Translations under genes and position numbers: made by a program
The notes under the pieces: generated by a model
Told to the model about the DNA's origin: nothing
The model's database searches: none
Seen by the model: the letters and a program-made list of their open reading frames with translations, nothing else
Assembly (NCBI RefSeq): GCF_900120295.1
Contig: NZ_LT635466.1
Location: 62,001-126,000, forward strand
Reading direction: 5' to 3'
DNA length: 64,000 nucleotides
Source: Blautia sp. Marseille-P3201T
GTDB taxonomy: Bacteria; Bacillota; Clostridia; Lachnospirales; Lachnospiraceae
In this document: one piece after another, positions 16,243 to 25,103 of the stretch
How positions within the stretch are numbered: the first letter of the stretch is position 1
How the letters are laid out: each line of letters begins with the position of its first letter

Positions 16243-16524
16243 TTACATATTAAATAAATCTGCATGTGTTCCTGTATCAACTAACGTGAGTGTCAAAATA
16301 TCATTTTCAATCAAATAAATCAACAGCCACTCTGGTTGTATATGACATTCACGAAAATTTTTATATTTTCCTTTCAGTTCATGGTCACGATATTTTTTAT
16401 CAAGTTCTTCTCCACTTTGAAGTATATTTACTATTTCTTCTAATAAACGAATATTTAGACCTCTTTTTTTAGCAAATTTCAAACTCTTTTTAAATTTTCT
16501 CGTTAAAATCAAGTCATACATCAT
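16243..16524 (-). CDS. YafQ/RelE-family toxin (mRNA interferase)
   Basis: A 93-aa type II toxin of the YafQ branch of RelE. The N-terminus YDLILTRKFKKSLKFAKKRG and DHELKGKYKNFRECHIQPEWLLIYLI match YafQ, with the catalytic His/Asp/Glu region in HELKG, CHI and DTGTHADLF. YafQ enzymes cut mRNA on the ribosome. The gene overlaps the upstream antitoxin gene by 4 nt, the usual arrangement. Confidence 0.88.
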   Translation of the reverse strand: MMYDLILTRKFKKSLKFAKKRGLNIRLLEEIVNILQSGEELDKKYRDHELKGKYKNFRECHIQPEWLLIYLIENDILTLTLVDTGTHADLFNM

Positions 16525-16793
16525 AAATCTATATCCTCTAATGCTTCAGAAAAACTTGAATATTTTTTTGTATTTTGATTTCTGCTCAATGCTTCCGCTT
16601 CTTCCATAGCTTCAAGCACTTCCGGTTTATATTGGGGATATTTTACTTGAAATGGTAATCCTCCTTGTAAGACAACCTGTTTCAAAAAAATATTTACTGC
16701 ACTGCTCAAGTCAAGTCCTAAATCATTTAATAATTCTGTAGCTGCCTGTTTTGTATTACTATCTATTCGAATACTGGTCGTAACATTTTTCAT
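16521..16793 (-). CDS. DinJ/RelB-family antitoxin
   Basis: A 90-aa antitoxin from the ATG at 16793, 10 nt from AGGAG; a GTG at 16802 is too close to that site. The N-terminal ribbon-helix-helix TSIRIDSNTKQAATELLNDLGLDLSSAVNIFLKQVV matches RelB/DinJ, and the C-terminal part should wrap the toxin. The complex normally represses its own promoter. Confidence 0.88.
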   Translation of the reverse strand: MKNVTTSIRIDSNTKQAATELLNDLGLDLSSAVNIFLKQVVLQGGLPFQVKYPQYKPEVLEAMEEAEALSRNQNTKKYSSFSEALEDIDL

Positions 16794-16915
16794 AATCAAC
16801 ACACTCCTTTCTTTATATCAAATATATTATTACATATTAAATACATTGTCAATTATATATGATAATTTCTTATTATAAAAGATTTCATAGGACGAAATTT
16901 CCTAAAATAAAAACG

Positions 16916-16957
16916 CTGTTGTAAGAAACATACCACTATATACATTTCCTACAACAG
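16916..16957 (-). terminator. Terminator after birA
   Basis: CTGTTGTAAGAAA (16916-16928) pairs with TTTCCTACAACAG (16945-16957); on the minus strand the stem is followed by CGTTTTTATTTT. Next to it lies CATAGGACGAAATTTCCTA (16887-16905), related to a short motif seen at other intergenic sites. Confidence 0.78.
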
Positions 16958-16967
16958 CCATATTCAT

Positions 16968-17930
16968 TTACCATTTTACAGAAACATCTCCCGAAGGAAA
17001 TATTTCTTCTTCATTTTTTTCATTAATTGCCAGCAGCTTTCCGTCAGCAAGTATTTCTTTCGCAAGTACTTCCCGCTCTGTTGCTCCAAAAGTAATCTGG
17101 ATTTTCTTCCCCGGAACAATATTTCTGTTAATATATTCTCTGGGAATTCCTGCTCTTTCTGTTTCCTCAAGCAGCCTGTTTACAATTTCTCCCACCAGCT
17201 GGTTTTTATCAACTTTCTGTCCATCCGGTAAAATTGCTCCTGCTTTTTCTTTCAGCTCGTTTGGAAAGCCTCCTGTGGGTTCATATAAGTTCAGTCCTAT
17301 TCCCACAACTACAAATTCAATGTCTCCCGTTTCAAAATCTGTCACTGCCTCTGTGAGAATTCCACATACTTTTTTATTTTCCAAATATAAGTCATTTACC
17401 CACTTAATCCCCAGAGAAATACCACAACAGTTTTCCACTGCCTTGCACACTGCTACAGCCGCAGCCGCAGTAATCTCCAGACTTTTCTGAGCTGTCTTTC
17501 CGGGATATAAGAGAATACTCAGATACAGCCCACTGTCTTTGGGAGAATAAAATTTTCTTCCTTTTCTTCCCTTGCCCTCCGTTTGAAGCTGTGCTGCCAC
17601 CACTGAACCATGGGGAAGCTTTTTTTCCACTGCCAACTGCTTCATGCGTTGATTGGTAGAGGCGGTTTCTTTCCATACCTCCACCAGCACATCTGCATTT
17701 TTAAGCTGTAACCGAACAGCTTCTTCTGACAGAATATTATTGTCTTCTTCCAGCAAATAGCCTTTGTTGGTTACTGCTGTAATGGAATATCCTTCCTCCT
17801 GAAGACTTTTCATTCCTTTCCATACAGCAGTTCTGGAAACCTCCAGCATTTTTGCCAGCTCATTTCCTGACAGATATTTTCCTCTATTTTGTTCTAAAAG
17901 CTCCAGAAGTCTTGATTTTGTAGACATCAC
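16968..17930 (-). CDS. birA: Bifunctional biotin-[acetyl-CoA-carboxylase] ligase/repressor
   Basis: Attaches biotin to carboxylase carrier domains and, through its N-terminal winged helix, can repress biotin genes. The 320-aa protein has a helix-turn-helix (SGNELAKMLEVSRTAVWKGMKSLQEEG), the ligase domain with the biotinyl-AMP loop EGKGRKGRKFYSP (canonical GRGRRGR), GIKWVNDLYLENKKVCGILTE and a C-terminal SH3-like domain. It starts 5 nt after the nucleoside-transporter permease gene and may be read from that operon. No biotin genes are visible nearby. Confidence 0.93.
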   Translation of the reverse strand: MMSTKSRLLELLEQNRGKYLSGNELAKMLEVSRTAVWKGMKSLQEEGYSITAVTNKGYLLEEDNNILSEEAVRLQLKNADVLVEVWKETASTNQRMKQLAVEKKLPHGSVVAAQLQTEGKGRKGRKFYSPKDSGLYLSILLYPGKTAQKSLEITAAAAVAVCKAVENCCGISLGIKWVNDLYLENKKVCGILTEAVTDFETGDIEFVVVGIGLNLYEPTGGFPNELKEKAGAILPDGQKVDKNQLVGEIVNRLLEETERAGIPREYINRNIVPGKKIQITFGATEREVLAKEILADGKLLAINEKNEEEIFPSGDVSVKW

Positions 17931-17935
17931 ATTCC

Positions 17936-18883
17936 CTATCTTTCTTCACGGAAATAATTTACACCACAGGATTTTGGCTGAGAATTCTCCTTTGAAGAAC
18001 GCATAGAAGTAATAATCAGCACTAAAATTGTCATGATAAACGGTATCATATCAAATACAGAGCTTGGAATTACCTGTGGCACATAGTATTTTAATACACT
18101 AAAGCCGCCGAATACCACTGCTGCAATAATTGCTTTATTTGGATCCCACATAGCAAAAATAACGAGAGCTACTGCAATCCAGCCTAAACCGTTTACACAG
18201 CTTGTTACCCATACACCATTACAGATAATCATAGAGCAGTATGCGCCTCCTATGGCACAGATACCGCCGCCCAGCATCAGATTGATGTATTTTAATTTTG
18301 TTACCGGAATTCCTGCCGCATCTGCCGCAGCGGGATTTTCTCCGATTGCACGGATATTTAAACCTGCTTTTGTTCTATGAAGATAAATAGCCGCTAAGAT
18401 AGCAACCACAATTCCAATATATACAAAAATATTATAGTTAAAGAACATTTTTCCAATAACCGGAATATCAGTAAGTACCGGAATTTCTACTTTGCCAAGG
18501 CTTTCCAAAATGTTTTCCGGAAGTTTTAAAGATGTACTTCCACTTTTTTCTCTTACGAAATCTCCTACGAAATTACTAAATCCAATTCCGAAAACAGTAA
18601 GCGTAAGACCTGTAACGTTTTGGTCTGCCATAAAAGTTACCGTAAGCACTGCGTAAATTAAAGCAGAGAGCATACCTGCCACAAATGCTGCCACAAGAGC
18701 AAAAAACAGATTGTCTGTCCAATATCCTACGACAAACCCTGCTACGGCGCCAATGGACATCATTCCTTCAACTCCTAAATTTAAATGTCCTGCTTTTTCG
18801 TTGATAATTTCACCTACAATACCAAATAATAAAGGAGTTCCTGCCAATACTGCAGCCACAAAAAAGTTTACAAAAAAATCCAT
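17936..18883 (-). CDS. nupQ: Nucleoside-type (BMP family) ABC transporter permease 2
   Basis: Second membrane subunit of a NupNOPQ/YufOPQ-like importer for nucleosides. The 315-aa protein shows about 8-9 hydrophobic segments and the family motif INEKAGHLNLGVEGMM, plus AIGENPAAADAAGIPV in the cytoplasmic loop. Its ATG overlaps the stop codon of the upstream permease gene by one base, indicating coupling. Confidence 0.9.
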   Translation of the reverse strand: MDFFVNFFVAAVLAGTPLLFGIVGEIINEKAGHLNLGVEGMMSIGAVAGFVVGYWTDNLFFALVAAFVAGMLSALIYAVLTVTFMADQNVTGLTLTVFGIGFSNFVGDFVREKSGSTSLKLPENILESLGKVEIPVLTDIPVIGKMFFNYNIFVYIGIVVAILAAIYLHRTKAGLNIRAIGENPAAADAAGIPVTKLKYINLMLGGGICAIGGAYCSMIICNGVWVTSCVNGLGWIAVALVIFAMWDPNKAIIAAVVFGGFSVLKYYVPQVIPSSVFDMIPFIMTILVLIITSMRSSKENSQPKSCGVNYFREER

Positions 18884-19971
18884 TATGCTTTTCCTCCCTT
18901 CTTACGTGTGACAAATTTATAGCGTACAAAAAATTCACATCCAAGTACAAAGAAAAGTATAATTCCCTGAAGAACATCTGCTGAATACGCTGATAATCCG
19001 TGAGCAGACTGCATAACCGTACTTCCTTTTTCCAACACCGCAAATAAGAATGATACAATTAAAATGCCTACAGGATTTAACTGTGCCAGCCACGCTACAA
19101 TAATCGCTGTAAATCCTACACCACCGGCTACAGAAGTTGTCAATGTCAAATCAGAACCGCTTGCCTGTACCATACCGGCAATACCACAGATACCTCCTGA
19201 AAACGCCATGGTACGAAGTACAATTTTCTTATAATTCATACCTGCATAATTCGCAGTTGCACGACTTTCTCCAACTACACTGATTTCATATCCCTGTTTT
19301 GTATATTTCAAATAAATATATACAATCACAACTAAAATCAATCCAATCAGCCAGCCTGCATGAACCCCGAAAATTTTATCAAGCTGTGCCGCTTCTCCGA
19401 ATTTCGCAATTTTCGGAAATCCTGAAGAATTCGGGTCCTGCCACGGGCCGTCACGCAAAAAAGAAATTAAATACAGTGCAATATAATTCAGCATCAGAGT
19501 AAATAATGTTTCATTTGTATTAAATTTAGCTTTGAAAAATGCAGGGATAAGTCCCCATAATGCGCCACCCAGCATACCTGCAAGGAACATGCAAATCATC
19601 AAAAGCCAGTGTGGAAAATCCCAGCAAAACAGAGCAAAATAGGTTGCAAAAATTGCCCCCATAATAATCTGTCCTTCTGCACCAATATTCCAGAAACGCA
19701 TTTTAAATGCTAAAGTAATACCTAATGCCGGAATTAATAATGGCACCATAAGCTTAATGGTTGCCTGAAATGCCATGGTACTGCGAAATGCTCCTGAAAC
19801 AATGGTTCCGTATACAGAAAACGGATTATATCCAATAAAAAGAATGAACAAACCACCTGCTACAATTGCCAATACTACAGAAAGCAGACGAAGGCGCATA
19901 ATCTGATTATGAGTTCTTTCGCTTCTCTTTTCAATACGAATGAGAGGCTCTTTTTTCTTCCTGTTTTCCAT
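18883..19971 (-). CDS. nupP: Nucleoside-type (BMP family) ABC transporter permease 1
   Basis: First membrane subunit, 362 aa from the ATG at 19971 (9 nt after GGGGG; an upstream ATG at 19980 overlaps the ATPase gene). It has around nine hydrophobic segments, MRFWNIGAEGQIIMGA and VVGESRATANYAGMNYKKI, typical of YufP/NupP. It sits between the ATPase and second permease genes. Confidence 0.9.
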   Translation of the reverse strand: MENRKKKEPLIRIEKRSERTHNQIMRLRLLSVVLAIVAGGLFILFIGYNPFSVYGTIVSGAFRSTMAFQATIKLMVPLLIPALGITLAFKMRFWNIGAEGQIIMGAIFATYFALFCWDFPHWLLMICMFLAGMLGGALWGLIPAFFKAKFNTNETLFTLMLNYIALYLISFLRDGPWQDPNSSGFPKIAKFGEAAQLDKIFGVHAGWLIGLILVVIVYIYLKYTKQGYEISVVGESRATANYAGMNYKKIVLRTMAFSGGICGIAGMVQASGSDLTLTTSVAGGVGFTAIIVAWLAQLNPVGILIVSFLFAVLEKGSTVMQSAHGLSAYSADVLQGIILFFVLGCEFFVRYKFVTRKKGGKA

Positions 19972-19972
19972 C

Positions 19973-21502
19973 TTATGCATCCCCCTTCTTTTTACCGGCC
20001 ATCATAAGTCCCAGTTCTTCTTTTGTTGTTGTTTTTGCATCTACAACACCAATTGCTTCACCATGACACATAACCATAATTCTGTCGGAAATTTGCAGAA
20101 GCACATCTAAGTCCTCACCAATAAACAGCACTGCAACACCTTTTTTCTTCTGTTCATTTAACAAGTCATAAATTGTATAAGAAGAGTTAATATCCAGACC
20201 ACGTACAGGATATGCTGTTACCAATACAGAAGGATTTGACTCAATTTCCCTTCCCAGCAGAACTTTCTGTACATTACCGCCTGACATAAGACGAACCGGT
20301 GTATCTACACTTGGTGTTACTACACCCAGCTTTTCGACTAAGTCTTCCGCCATCTTTCTTGCCGGCTTTCTGTCAATGAAAATCCCTTTTGTCTTATCAT
20401 AGGTCTTCAATAAAATGTTGTCTACCATTCCCATGGAAGCTACAAGTCCCATACCCAGACGGTCTTCCGGTACAAATCCCAAACTAATGCCCAAATTTGC
20501 AATTTCTCTTGGAGTTTTTCCTACAATATTTTCCTTATTATGTAAAATTGCTCCTGCCTGCACCGGAATAAGTCCTGCAATACTCTCGCAGAGTTCTTTC
20601 TGTCCACTTCCTGCCACACCAGCAACCCCTAGAATTTCCCCTGCTTTAATTTCCAGATTTAAGTCCTTTACAGCCATATTACCATCAGCTGCCTTTACAG
20701 ATAAATCTACAATTTTCAGTCGCGTAAATACATTTTCACACTGCGGTCTCTGAATTTCCAGAGTTACCGGACGTCCTACCATCAGCTCTGTCAGCTGTTT
20801 TTCATTAGTTTCGCTGGTATTTACAGTTTCCACACTCTGTCCTTTTCTCAAAATCGTAACTCTGTCACTGATTTCCATAACCTCATTCAACTTATGGGTG
20901 ATAATAATAATCGCACTTCCCTGTTCTTTCATTTTTCGCAAAATGCGGAACAGTTTCTTCGTTTCCTGAGGCGTAAGTACAGCAGTAGGTTCATCTAAAA
21001 TTAAAATATCTGCATTTCTATACAGAACTTTTAAAATTTCCACTGTCTGTTTTTCGCTGACCGACATATTATATATTTTTTTCTCCGGCTCTACTTCCAG
21101 TCCATATTTTTCTGTCAGTTTTGTCAGTTTTTCTTTTAACTCTTTTGGCTTTACTCTTTTTCCTTCCATGCCCATGGCAACGTTGTCCATAGCAGAAAAA
21201 ACATCCACCAGCTTAAAATGCTGATGAATCATACCAATCCCCAGTTTTCCCGCATCTATCGGGGAATTAATTGTCACTTCTTTTCCATTAATTTTAATGG
21301 TTCCTTCGTCCGGATGATAAATACCTGAAATCATATTCATCAACGTTGTCTTTCCTGAACCATTTTCTCCAAGTAATGCCAGAATTTCTCCTCTGCGAAC
21401 TTCAAGATTGATGTGGTCATTGGCAACCACACTTCCAAAGGTTTTGGTAATTCCCTGAAGCTCTATGGCTTTCTCCTTCTTATCCAAAGCCAACTTGTTC
21501 AC
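19973..21502 (-). CDS. nupO: Nucleoside-type ABC transporter ATP-binding protein (duplicated ATPase)
   Basis: A 509-aa tandem ATPase driving the NupPQ permeases. The first half has Walker A GENGSGKTT, a Q-loop and Walker B ILILDEPTAVLTPQE; the second half has the degenerate GVAGSGQKEL, LMSGGNVQKV and altered Walker B VLVTAYPVRGLD, typical of the catalytically asymmetric YufO/RbsA-type ATPases. The start may be GTG 21502 or, with better spacing from GAGAGG, TTG 21493. The cognate BMP-type binding lipoprotein is not encoded in this operon. Confidence 0.91.
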   Translation of the reverse strand: MNKLALDKKEKAIELQGITKTFGSVVANDHINLEVRRGEILALLGENGSGKTTLMNMISGIYHPDEGTIKINGKEVTINSPIDAGKLGIGMIHQHFKLVDVFSAMDNVAMGMEGKRVKPKELKEKLTKLTEKYGLEVEPEKKIYNMSVSEKQTVEILKVLYRNADILILDEPTAVLTPQETKKLFRILRKMKEQGSAIIIITHKLNEVMEISDRVTILRKGQSVETVNTSETNEKQLTELMVGRPVTLEIQRPQCENVFTRLKIVDLSVKAADGNMAVKDLNLEIKAGEILGVAGVAGSGQKELCESIAGLIPVQAGAILHNKENIVGKTPREIANLGISLGFVPEDRLGMGLVASMGMVDNILLKTYDKTKGIFIDRKPARKMAEDLVEKLGVVTPSVDTPVRLMSGGNVQKVLLGREIESNPSVLVTAYPVRGLDINSSYTIYDLLNEQKKKGVAVLFIGEDLDVLLQISDRIMVMCHGEAIGVVDAKTTTKEELGLMMAGKKKGDA

Positions 21503-21559
21503 CTCTCATTTCCTTTCTTCTGTCTGTTAAAACACTGGATATTGTATCATAGTTTATTT

Positions 21560-22405
21560 CTATTTTCCATATTCATATTCAAAAGAAGCAGTTTTTGTTT
21601 CAAAATCAAAGATGGTTAAACCTGATTTTGTAAATTTATAACGTGCATGACAGGTGACGCTTTCACGAATGTGCCTTACCATACTCCCATTTATTGGAGC
21701 TTGCAGCCTGTATTCTGTATCTTCCAAAAGCTGTGCTTCCAGCTTAATCCCCCTTTGTACAATCTTCACTGTTTTATTTTTTATTTCAGAAGCCTTTGCC
21801 CCTAAATAAGTTGCAATTCTATATTCTCTTCCCTTCCATAAAACTACACCTATAATCCCTGTGAAATGTATACCGAACATGGGAATGTCCGCTACTGCCA
21901 ACATAACAGAACCCTCTTGAAAAAGACATTGTGTCCACACATATTCCCGAGGAAAGGAATACCCTTCATCTCCTTCCCAATATCCCAAACCATCCGAAAA
22001 AATGTATTTCTTCTTATTTATAATTATCTTCCCATTCACAAAGTGCCTCATACTCCATACCTGATGTCTGCATTCCATAAACGGTATACAGGCAAACGGC
22101 CCCATAATATTGTATTTTAAAGGTGACATTTGGCTAAATTTCAACACGCCCTTTATTTTTAACCCTTCTTCATCTATATCCAGCCAAATGCCCTTCTGCC
22201 CAAATCTATTTTTCCCTATAAATAAGTTCTTCTTCCTTTTGCAGAAGTTTTCTGAAGAAAAAGAAACTTTTTGAACTTCTGTATCTGTAATTATCTGAAT
22301 AGAACAGGTTCTCCCTCCTTTTCCCTGATGTATTGCCGGTATTATTGCAAATGTCTGTGTATCTGACTGGCACTTAAAATACCAGCCATAAAAAAAGCTT
22401 TTCAT
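21560..22405 (-). CDS. Tocopherol-cyclase-like family protein
   Basis: A 281-aa protein from the ATG at 22405 after GGAGG. The start MKSFFYGWYFKCQSDTQTFAIIPAIH and later GYWEGDEGYSFPREYVWTQCLF match bacterial proteins annotated as tocopherol cyclase family, a lipocalin-like beta-rich fold. Gut Firmicutes do not make tocopherol, so the annotation is structural only; a role in binding or modifying a hydrophobic molecule is speculative. It follows the broken ArsC-like gene. Confidence 0.7.
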   Translation of the reverse strand: MKSFFYGWYFKCQSDTQTFAIIPAIHQGKGGRTCSIQIITDTEVQKVSFSSENFCKRKKNLFIGKNRFGQKGIWLDIDEEGLKIKGVLKFSQMSPLKYNIMGPFACIPFMECRHQVWSMRHFVNGKIIINKKKYIFSDGLGYWEGDEGYSFPREYVWTQCLFQEGSVMLAVADIPMFGIHFTGIIGVVLWKGREYRIATYLGAKASEIKNKTVKIVQRGIKLEAQLLEDTEYRLQAPINGSMVRHIRESVTCHARYKFTKSGLTIFDFETKTASFEYEYGK

Positions 22406-22475
22406 AATGTTCCTCCGTGAAAAATAATACTTTATTTTCCCCAAAATAACGAAGAACTATTCATGAAAAGCTTTT

Positions 22476-22773
22476 TTATACTAAATAATTTTTCCATATG
22501 TCCGGCACATATCCTACTGTTGCCTGTTTGCCGTTTCTCACAACAGGAAGCTTTATTACCTTCTGGTTTTCCAGAACTTTTTCCATTCTGTCTTCCCTTA
22601 TCAATCAAAGCTTCCAATCCTCCAACTGCTCGACAAACAGATTGCAATTCACCTTTACTCATACCTTTTTCTTTCATGTCGATAAATTGATATTTTATTC
22701 CACGCTCTTTAAAATAACGCTCTGCTTTTTTCGAGTCGAAGGACTTCTTTGTACCAAAAATCTGTATATTCAT
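22476..22773 (-). pseudogene. ArsC/Spx-like thioredoxin-fold protein, broken
   Basis: The first 58 residues (MNIQIFGTKKSFDSKKAERYFKERGIKYQF... to VGGLEALIDKG) match the ArsC/YffB family, here with Ser in place of the N-terminal active-site Cys (GTKKSFD for GTxxC). The continuation in the same frame is nonsense, but another minus-strand frame encodes the expected C-terminus, EKVLENQKVIKLPVVRNGK then QATVGYVPDIWKNY, ending at 22476. The family's usual ~20 residues between the two blocks are absent, so an internal deletion has shifted the frame. The in-frame ORF would run to 22432. Confidence 0.72.
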
Positions 22774-22784
22774 TTCTCGCCTCT

Positions 22785-23099
22785 CTAATCCGCATCCTCT
22801 TCCAAAGCTTCAATGAGAAAGCTCACCGGACGAAATCCGTCATTGCAGGAAATCATTGCAGATTTTTTATTCTTCATCCATCCATTATAAAAATTTTCTC
22901 CTCCGTGTGCCAGTGTCATAACAAAAGGAGAAATACTGTCCCATGCACTGTCGCAAAAGTTATCCGGCTTCTTCCAGCCGTTGGCAATAAAAACCTGTCC
23001 TTCTTCCATATCGCAGGCATGGGAAATGGGGTTTTCATATTGTTCCATCAGGTCTTTATAGCAAGAAATTCTCTTTACTGTAATTCTGCATTTTTTCAT
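22785..23099 (-). CDS. TIGR04076 family protein
   Basis: A 104-aa cytoplasmic protein of the TIGR04076 family, function unknown. The conserved blocks HACDMEEGQVF, GWKKPDNFCDSAW, FVMTLAHGG and SAMISCNDGFRPVSF are present; three conserved Cys suggest metal or redox chemistry. It lies 11 nt before the ArsC-like gene and is probably cotranscribed with it. Confidence 0.8.
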   Translation of the reverse strand: MKKCRITVKRISCYKDLMEQYENPISHACDMEEGQVFIANGWKKPDNFCDSAWDSISPFVMTLAHGGENFYNGWMKNKKSAMISCNDGFRPVSFLIEALEEDAD

Positions 23100-23201
23100 G
23101 TTGGCTCTCCTTGTATTGATATTTTATTCATAGATTTCCTGCTCTATTTTACCATTAATTAAGAAAACTGTTAACCTGCTTTTTCTGTTAATGTTCTTCT
23201 T

Positions 23202-23810
23202 TTATAGCTGCTCCCATGTATCGCTTCGTAAAATATCCCGTATCGTCTGCATGGACAAATCTACGGAAGCAATTTCATCCGCACATCTCTTTAGCTCATT
23301 CCGAATTGTTTCTTCATGATGAACATTTCTCTTATATTTTATCTGATGTTCTAATGTTGCCCAAAAATCAATGGCAATCGTGCGAATTTGGATTTCAGCT
23401 GTCATTCCTTTCAAATTGTTTTTTGTAAACTGTATAATTAAATGAAGACTTCTATAACCATTTGGTTTTGGATAGGCAATGTAGTCTTTTTTCTCAAGAA
23501 TTTGAATATCATCTCTTTGTTGTAACCTTCTTGCAATCCTATATACATCTTCTACAAAAGAGCAGATGACTCTGATCCCTATTGCATCATGCATATTTTC
23601 TAATGCTGTATGACTATCTTCCGCAAATCCACGTTTTCTTAATTTTTCCATCATACTTTCCGGAGTTTTAATTCTCGTTTTAATGTATAAAATCGGCTGC
23701 AAATCATCTTCTGCCCAATCATTGGCATATGTTTCCATTAATGTTTTTAAATACTCTTCTCCCTGTTTTAATAAGGAAAATGTATCACCATAGTACTCTT
23801 CCGGTGTCAA
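23202..23810 (-). CDS. Small alarmone synthetase (RelA/SpoT synthetase domain)
   Basis: A 202-aa stand-alone (p)ppGpp synthetase of the YjbM/SasB (RelQ) type. The synthetase motifs are RIKTPESMMEKLRKRG, DAIGIRVIC, YPKPNGYRSLH and AEIQIRTIAIDFWATLEHQIKYK. No hydrolase or TGS domain is present. Such enzymes make alarmone under envelope or starvation stress, usually under transcriptional control. It follows a small membrane-protein gene with a 15-nt gap. Confidence 0.92.
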   Translation of the reverse strand: MTPEEYYGDTFSLLKQGEEYLKTLMETYANDWAEDDLQPILYIKTRIKTPESMMEKLRKRGFAEDSHTALENMHDAIGIRVICSFVEDVYRIARRLQQRDDIQILEKKDYIAYPKPNGYRSLHLIIQFTKNNLKGMTAEIQIRTIAIDFWATLEHQIKYKRNVHHEETIRNELKRCADEIASVDLSMQTIRDILRSDTWEQL

Positions 23811-23825
23811 ATAGCCACCTCCCCT

Positions 23826-24191
23826 TTATTTTTCCGTATCCTTTTGAAAGAAATACATAAAGATCCCTAGAAGAAAGAAAATTCCACCAACTATAAAATA
23901 TAATATCGTCAGACTGTTGGTCGTACCATAGATTTCCAACGCGCCACAGAACATGGATCCTACCGTTAATGTTGAAATACCAAAGTGCTGAAAACGGCGT
24001 GCTGTACGTCTCGGAAATGCTCCTTGAAAGTATAACCGACAATAAAAAGGGATTACGCCGCCAAGAAGTGGGATCAGGAAAGCATAAATCATATAATAAG
24101 AAAACACTCCATGACTAAACCACTCATAAAGCGCACCAAATACAGCACAAAATATGGTTACCAGCAAGTAAGTAAAAACTATTTTCTCCAT
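23826..24191 (-). CDS. Small membrane protein, unknown function
   Basis: A 121-aa protein (if started at the ATG 24191; the open frame runs to 24233) with about four hydrophobic segments and a basic loop GAFPRRTARRFQHFG. I do not recognise a characterised family. It is encoded between a frameshifted phosphodiester glycosidase gene and the alarmone synthetase and may be cotranscribed with both. The ribosome site (AAAGAG directly before the ATG) is weak, so the start is uncertain. Confidence 0.6.
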   Translation of the reverse strand: MEKIVFTYLLVTIFCAVFGALYEWFSHGVFSYYMIYAFLIPLLGGVIPFYCRLYFQGAFPRRTARRFQHFGISTLTVGSMFCGALEIYGTTNSLTILYFIVGGIFFLLGIFMYFFQKDTEK

Positions 24192-24207
24192 CTCTTTTCT
24201 GTTTTTT

Positions 24208-25094
24208 TTAATACCCGATGTAGACAATGTCACTTACACTCCTTTCTTTTATGTTTCTCCCACTGGTTGTCGGTTTATTAATAACCTCTCCATTAAAGTA
24301 CATAGTGGAAGAACCGCCGCCATCCAAGTTATATGCGGTTTCTACGCCAAGCGTATCCATAAATTCTGCCAGTTCCAAAAGAGATAGTCCTTCGCTTTCC
24401 TCAGTACGTCCATCTGATACAACAAACACATAATGAAATCGTCTATAATTCCAATGGCAGTTCTTGGATTGCTTGCCATCGCTTTTCCCACTTCCTCTTC
24501 TTCTGTCACAGAAATAGCTCCATCTTGTATAAGAGCAGGACCAAAAGACAAAATTTCCTGTGCACCTTGTTCTAAAAGTTCTTCTGCCGTAATATCTTCC
24601 TCCGAAATAATCCCAAACTTCCCATCCTGATAAATAACCAAATCTTCCTGCCCTTCTTCTGCTTCATTTCGATACAAATTTCCATTTCTGAGAACATAGC
24701 CTTTTTCCTGAGCTCCATAATAATCTCCGTTGATTGCTAATATGGCATTTTTTTCTGCTGCAATTTCTGAAGTTTTTTCTGTTACATTTTTCCCATAGCT
24801 GTTTTTTGCAAAAGCAGTCTTGAGATATTCCGGTGAAGAAAGTACAACATCTGCCACATAAATCGTAGTATCTTCCTCACGGTATTCTGTTAACTTGATA
24901 GAAATCTGGTCATCTTCATAAAATGTTTTTGATGTCTCTGTTACATTAGAATATGTCCCTGATGTTTCTTTTTGCTCTGCCAAACGATAAACCTTTGAGA
25001 TCAAAAACGTATCCATTACTAAATATATGGTAAAACCAGTCAGCAAAACACCATACAAGATACCCGGCCAATGTGCTTTTAAATATCTGAACAT
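24208..25094 (-). pseudogene. Phosphodiester glycosidase (NAGPA-domain) protein, frameshifted
   Basis: Two overlapping minus-strand frames encode one protein. The first (24342-25094) begins with a membrane anchor (GILYGVLLTGFTIYLVMDTF) and contains ILAINGDYYGAQEKGYVLRNG, ILSFGPALIQDG and NPRTAIGI; it then runs out of register at GATTTCATTATG (about 24433-24445). The second (to 24208) supplies the rest, HYVFVVSDGRTEESEGLSL and AYNLDGGGSSTMYFNG, both hallmark motifs of the family. One missing T would restore the frame. This is a true frameshift mutation, a sequencing error or, less likely, programmed frameshifting. The family cleaves phosphodiester-linked sugars, for example in exopolysaccharide. 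Confidence 0.82.
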
Positions 25095-25103
25095 TTTAAC
25101 TAT

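Noticed and set aside
21560-22405. A functional tocopherol cyclase
   Set aside because: The host type does not make tocopherol and no related pathway gene is near; only the fold name is kept.
24208-24429. A separate small gene encoding 73 aa with LDGGGSSTMYF
   Set aside because: It is the in-register C-terminal end of the phosphodiester glycosidase and has no ribosome site; treated as one frameshifted gene.
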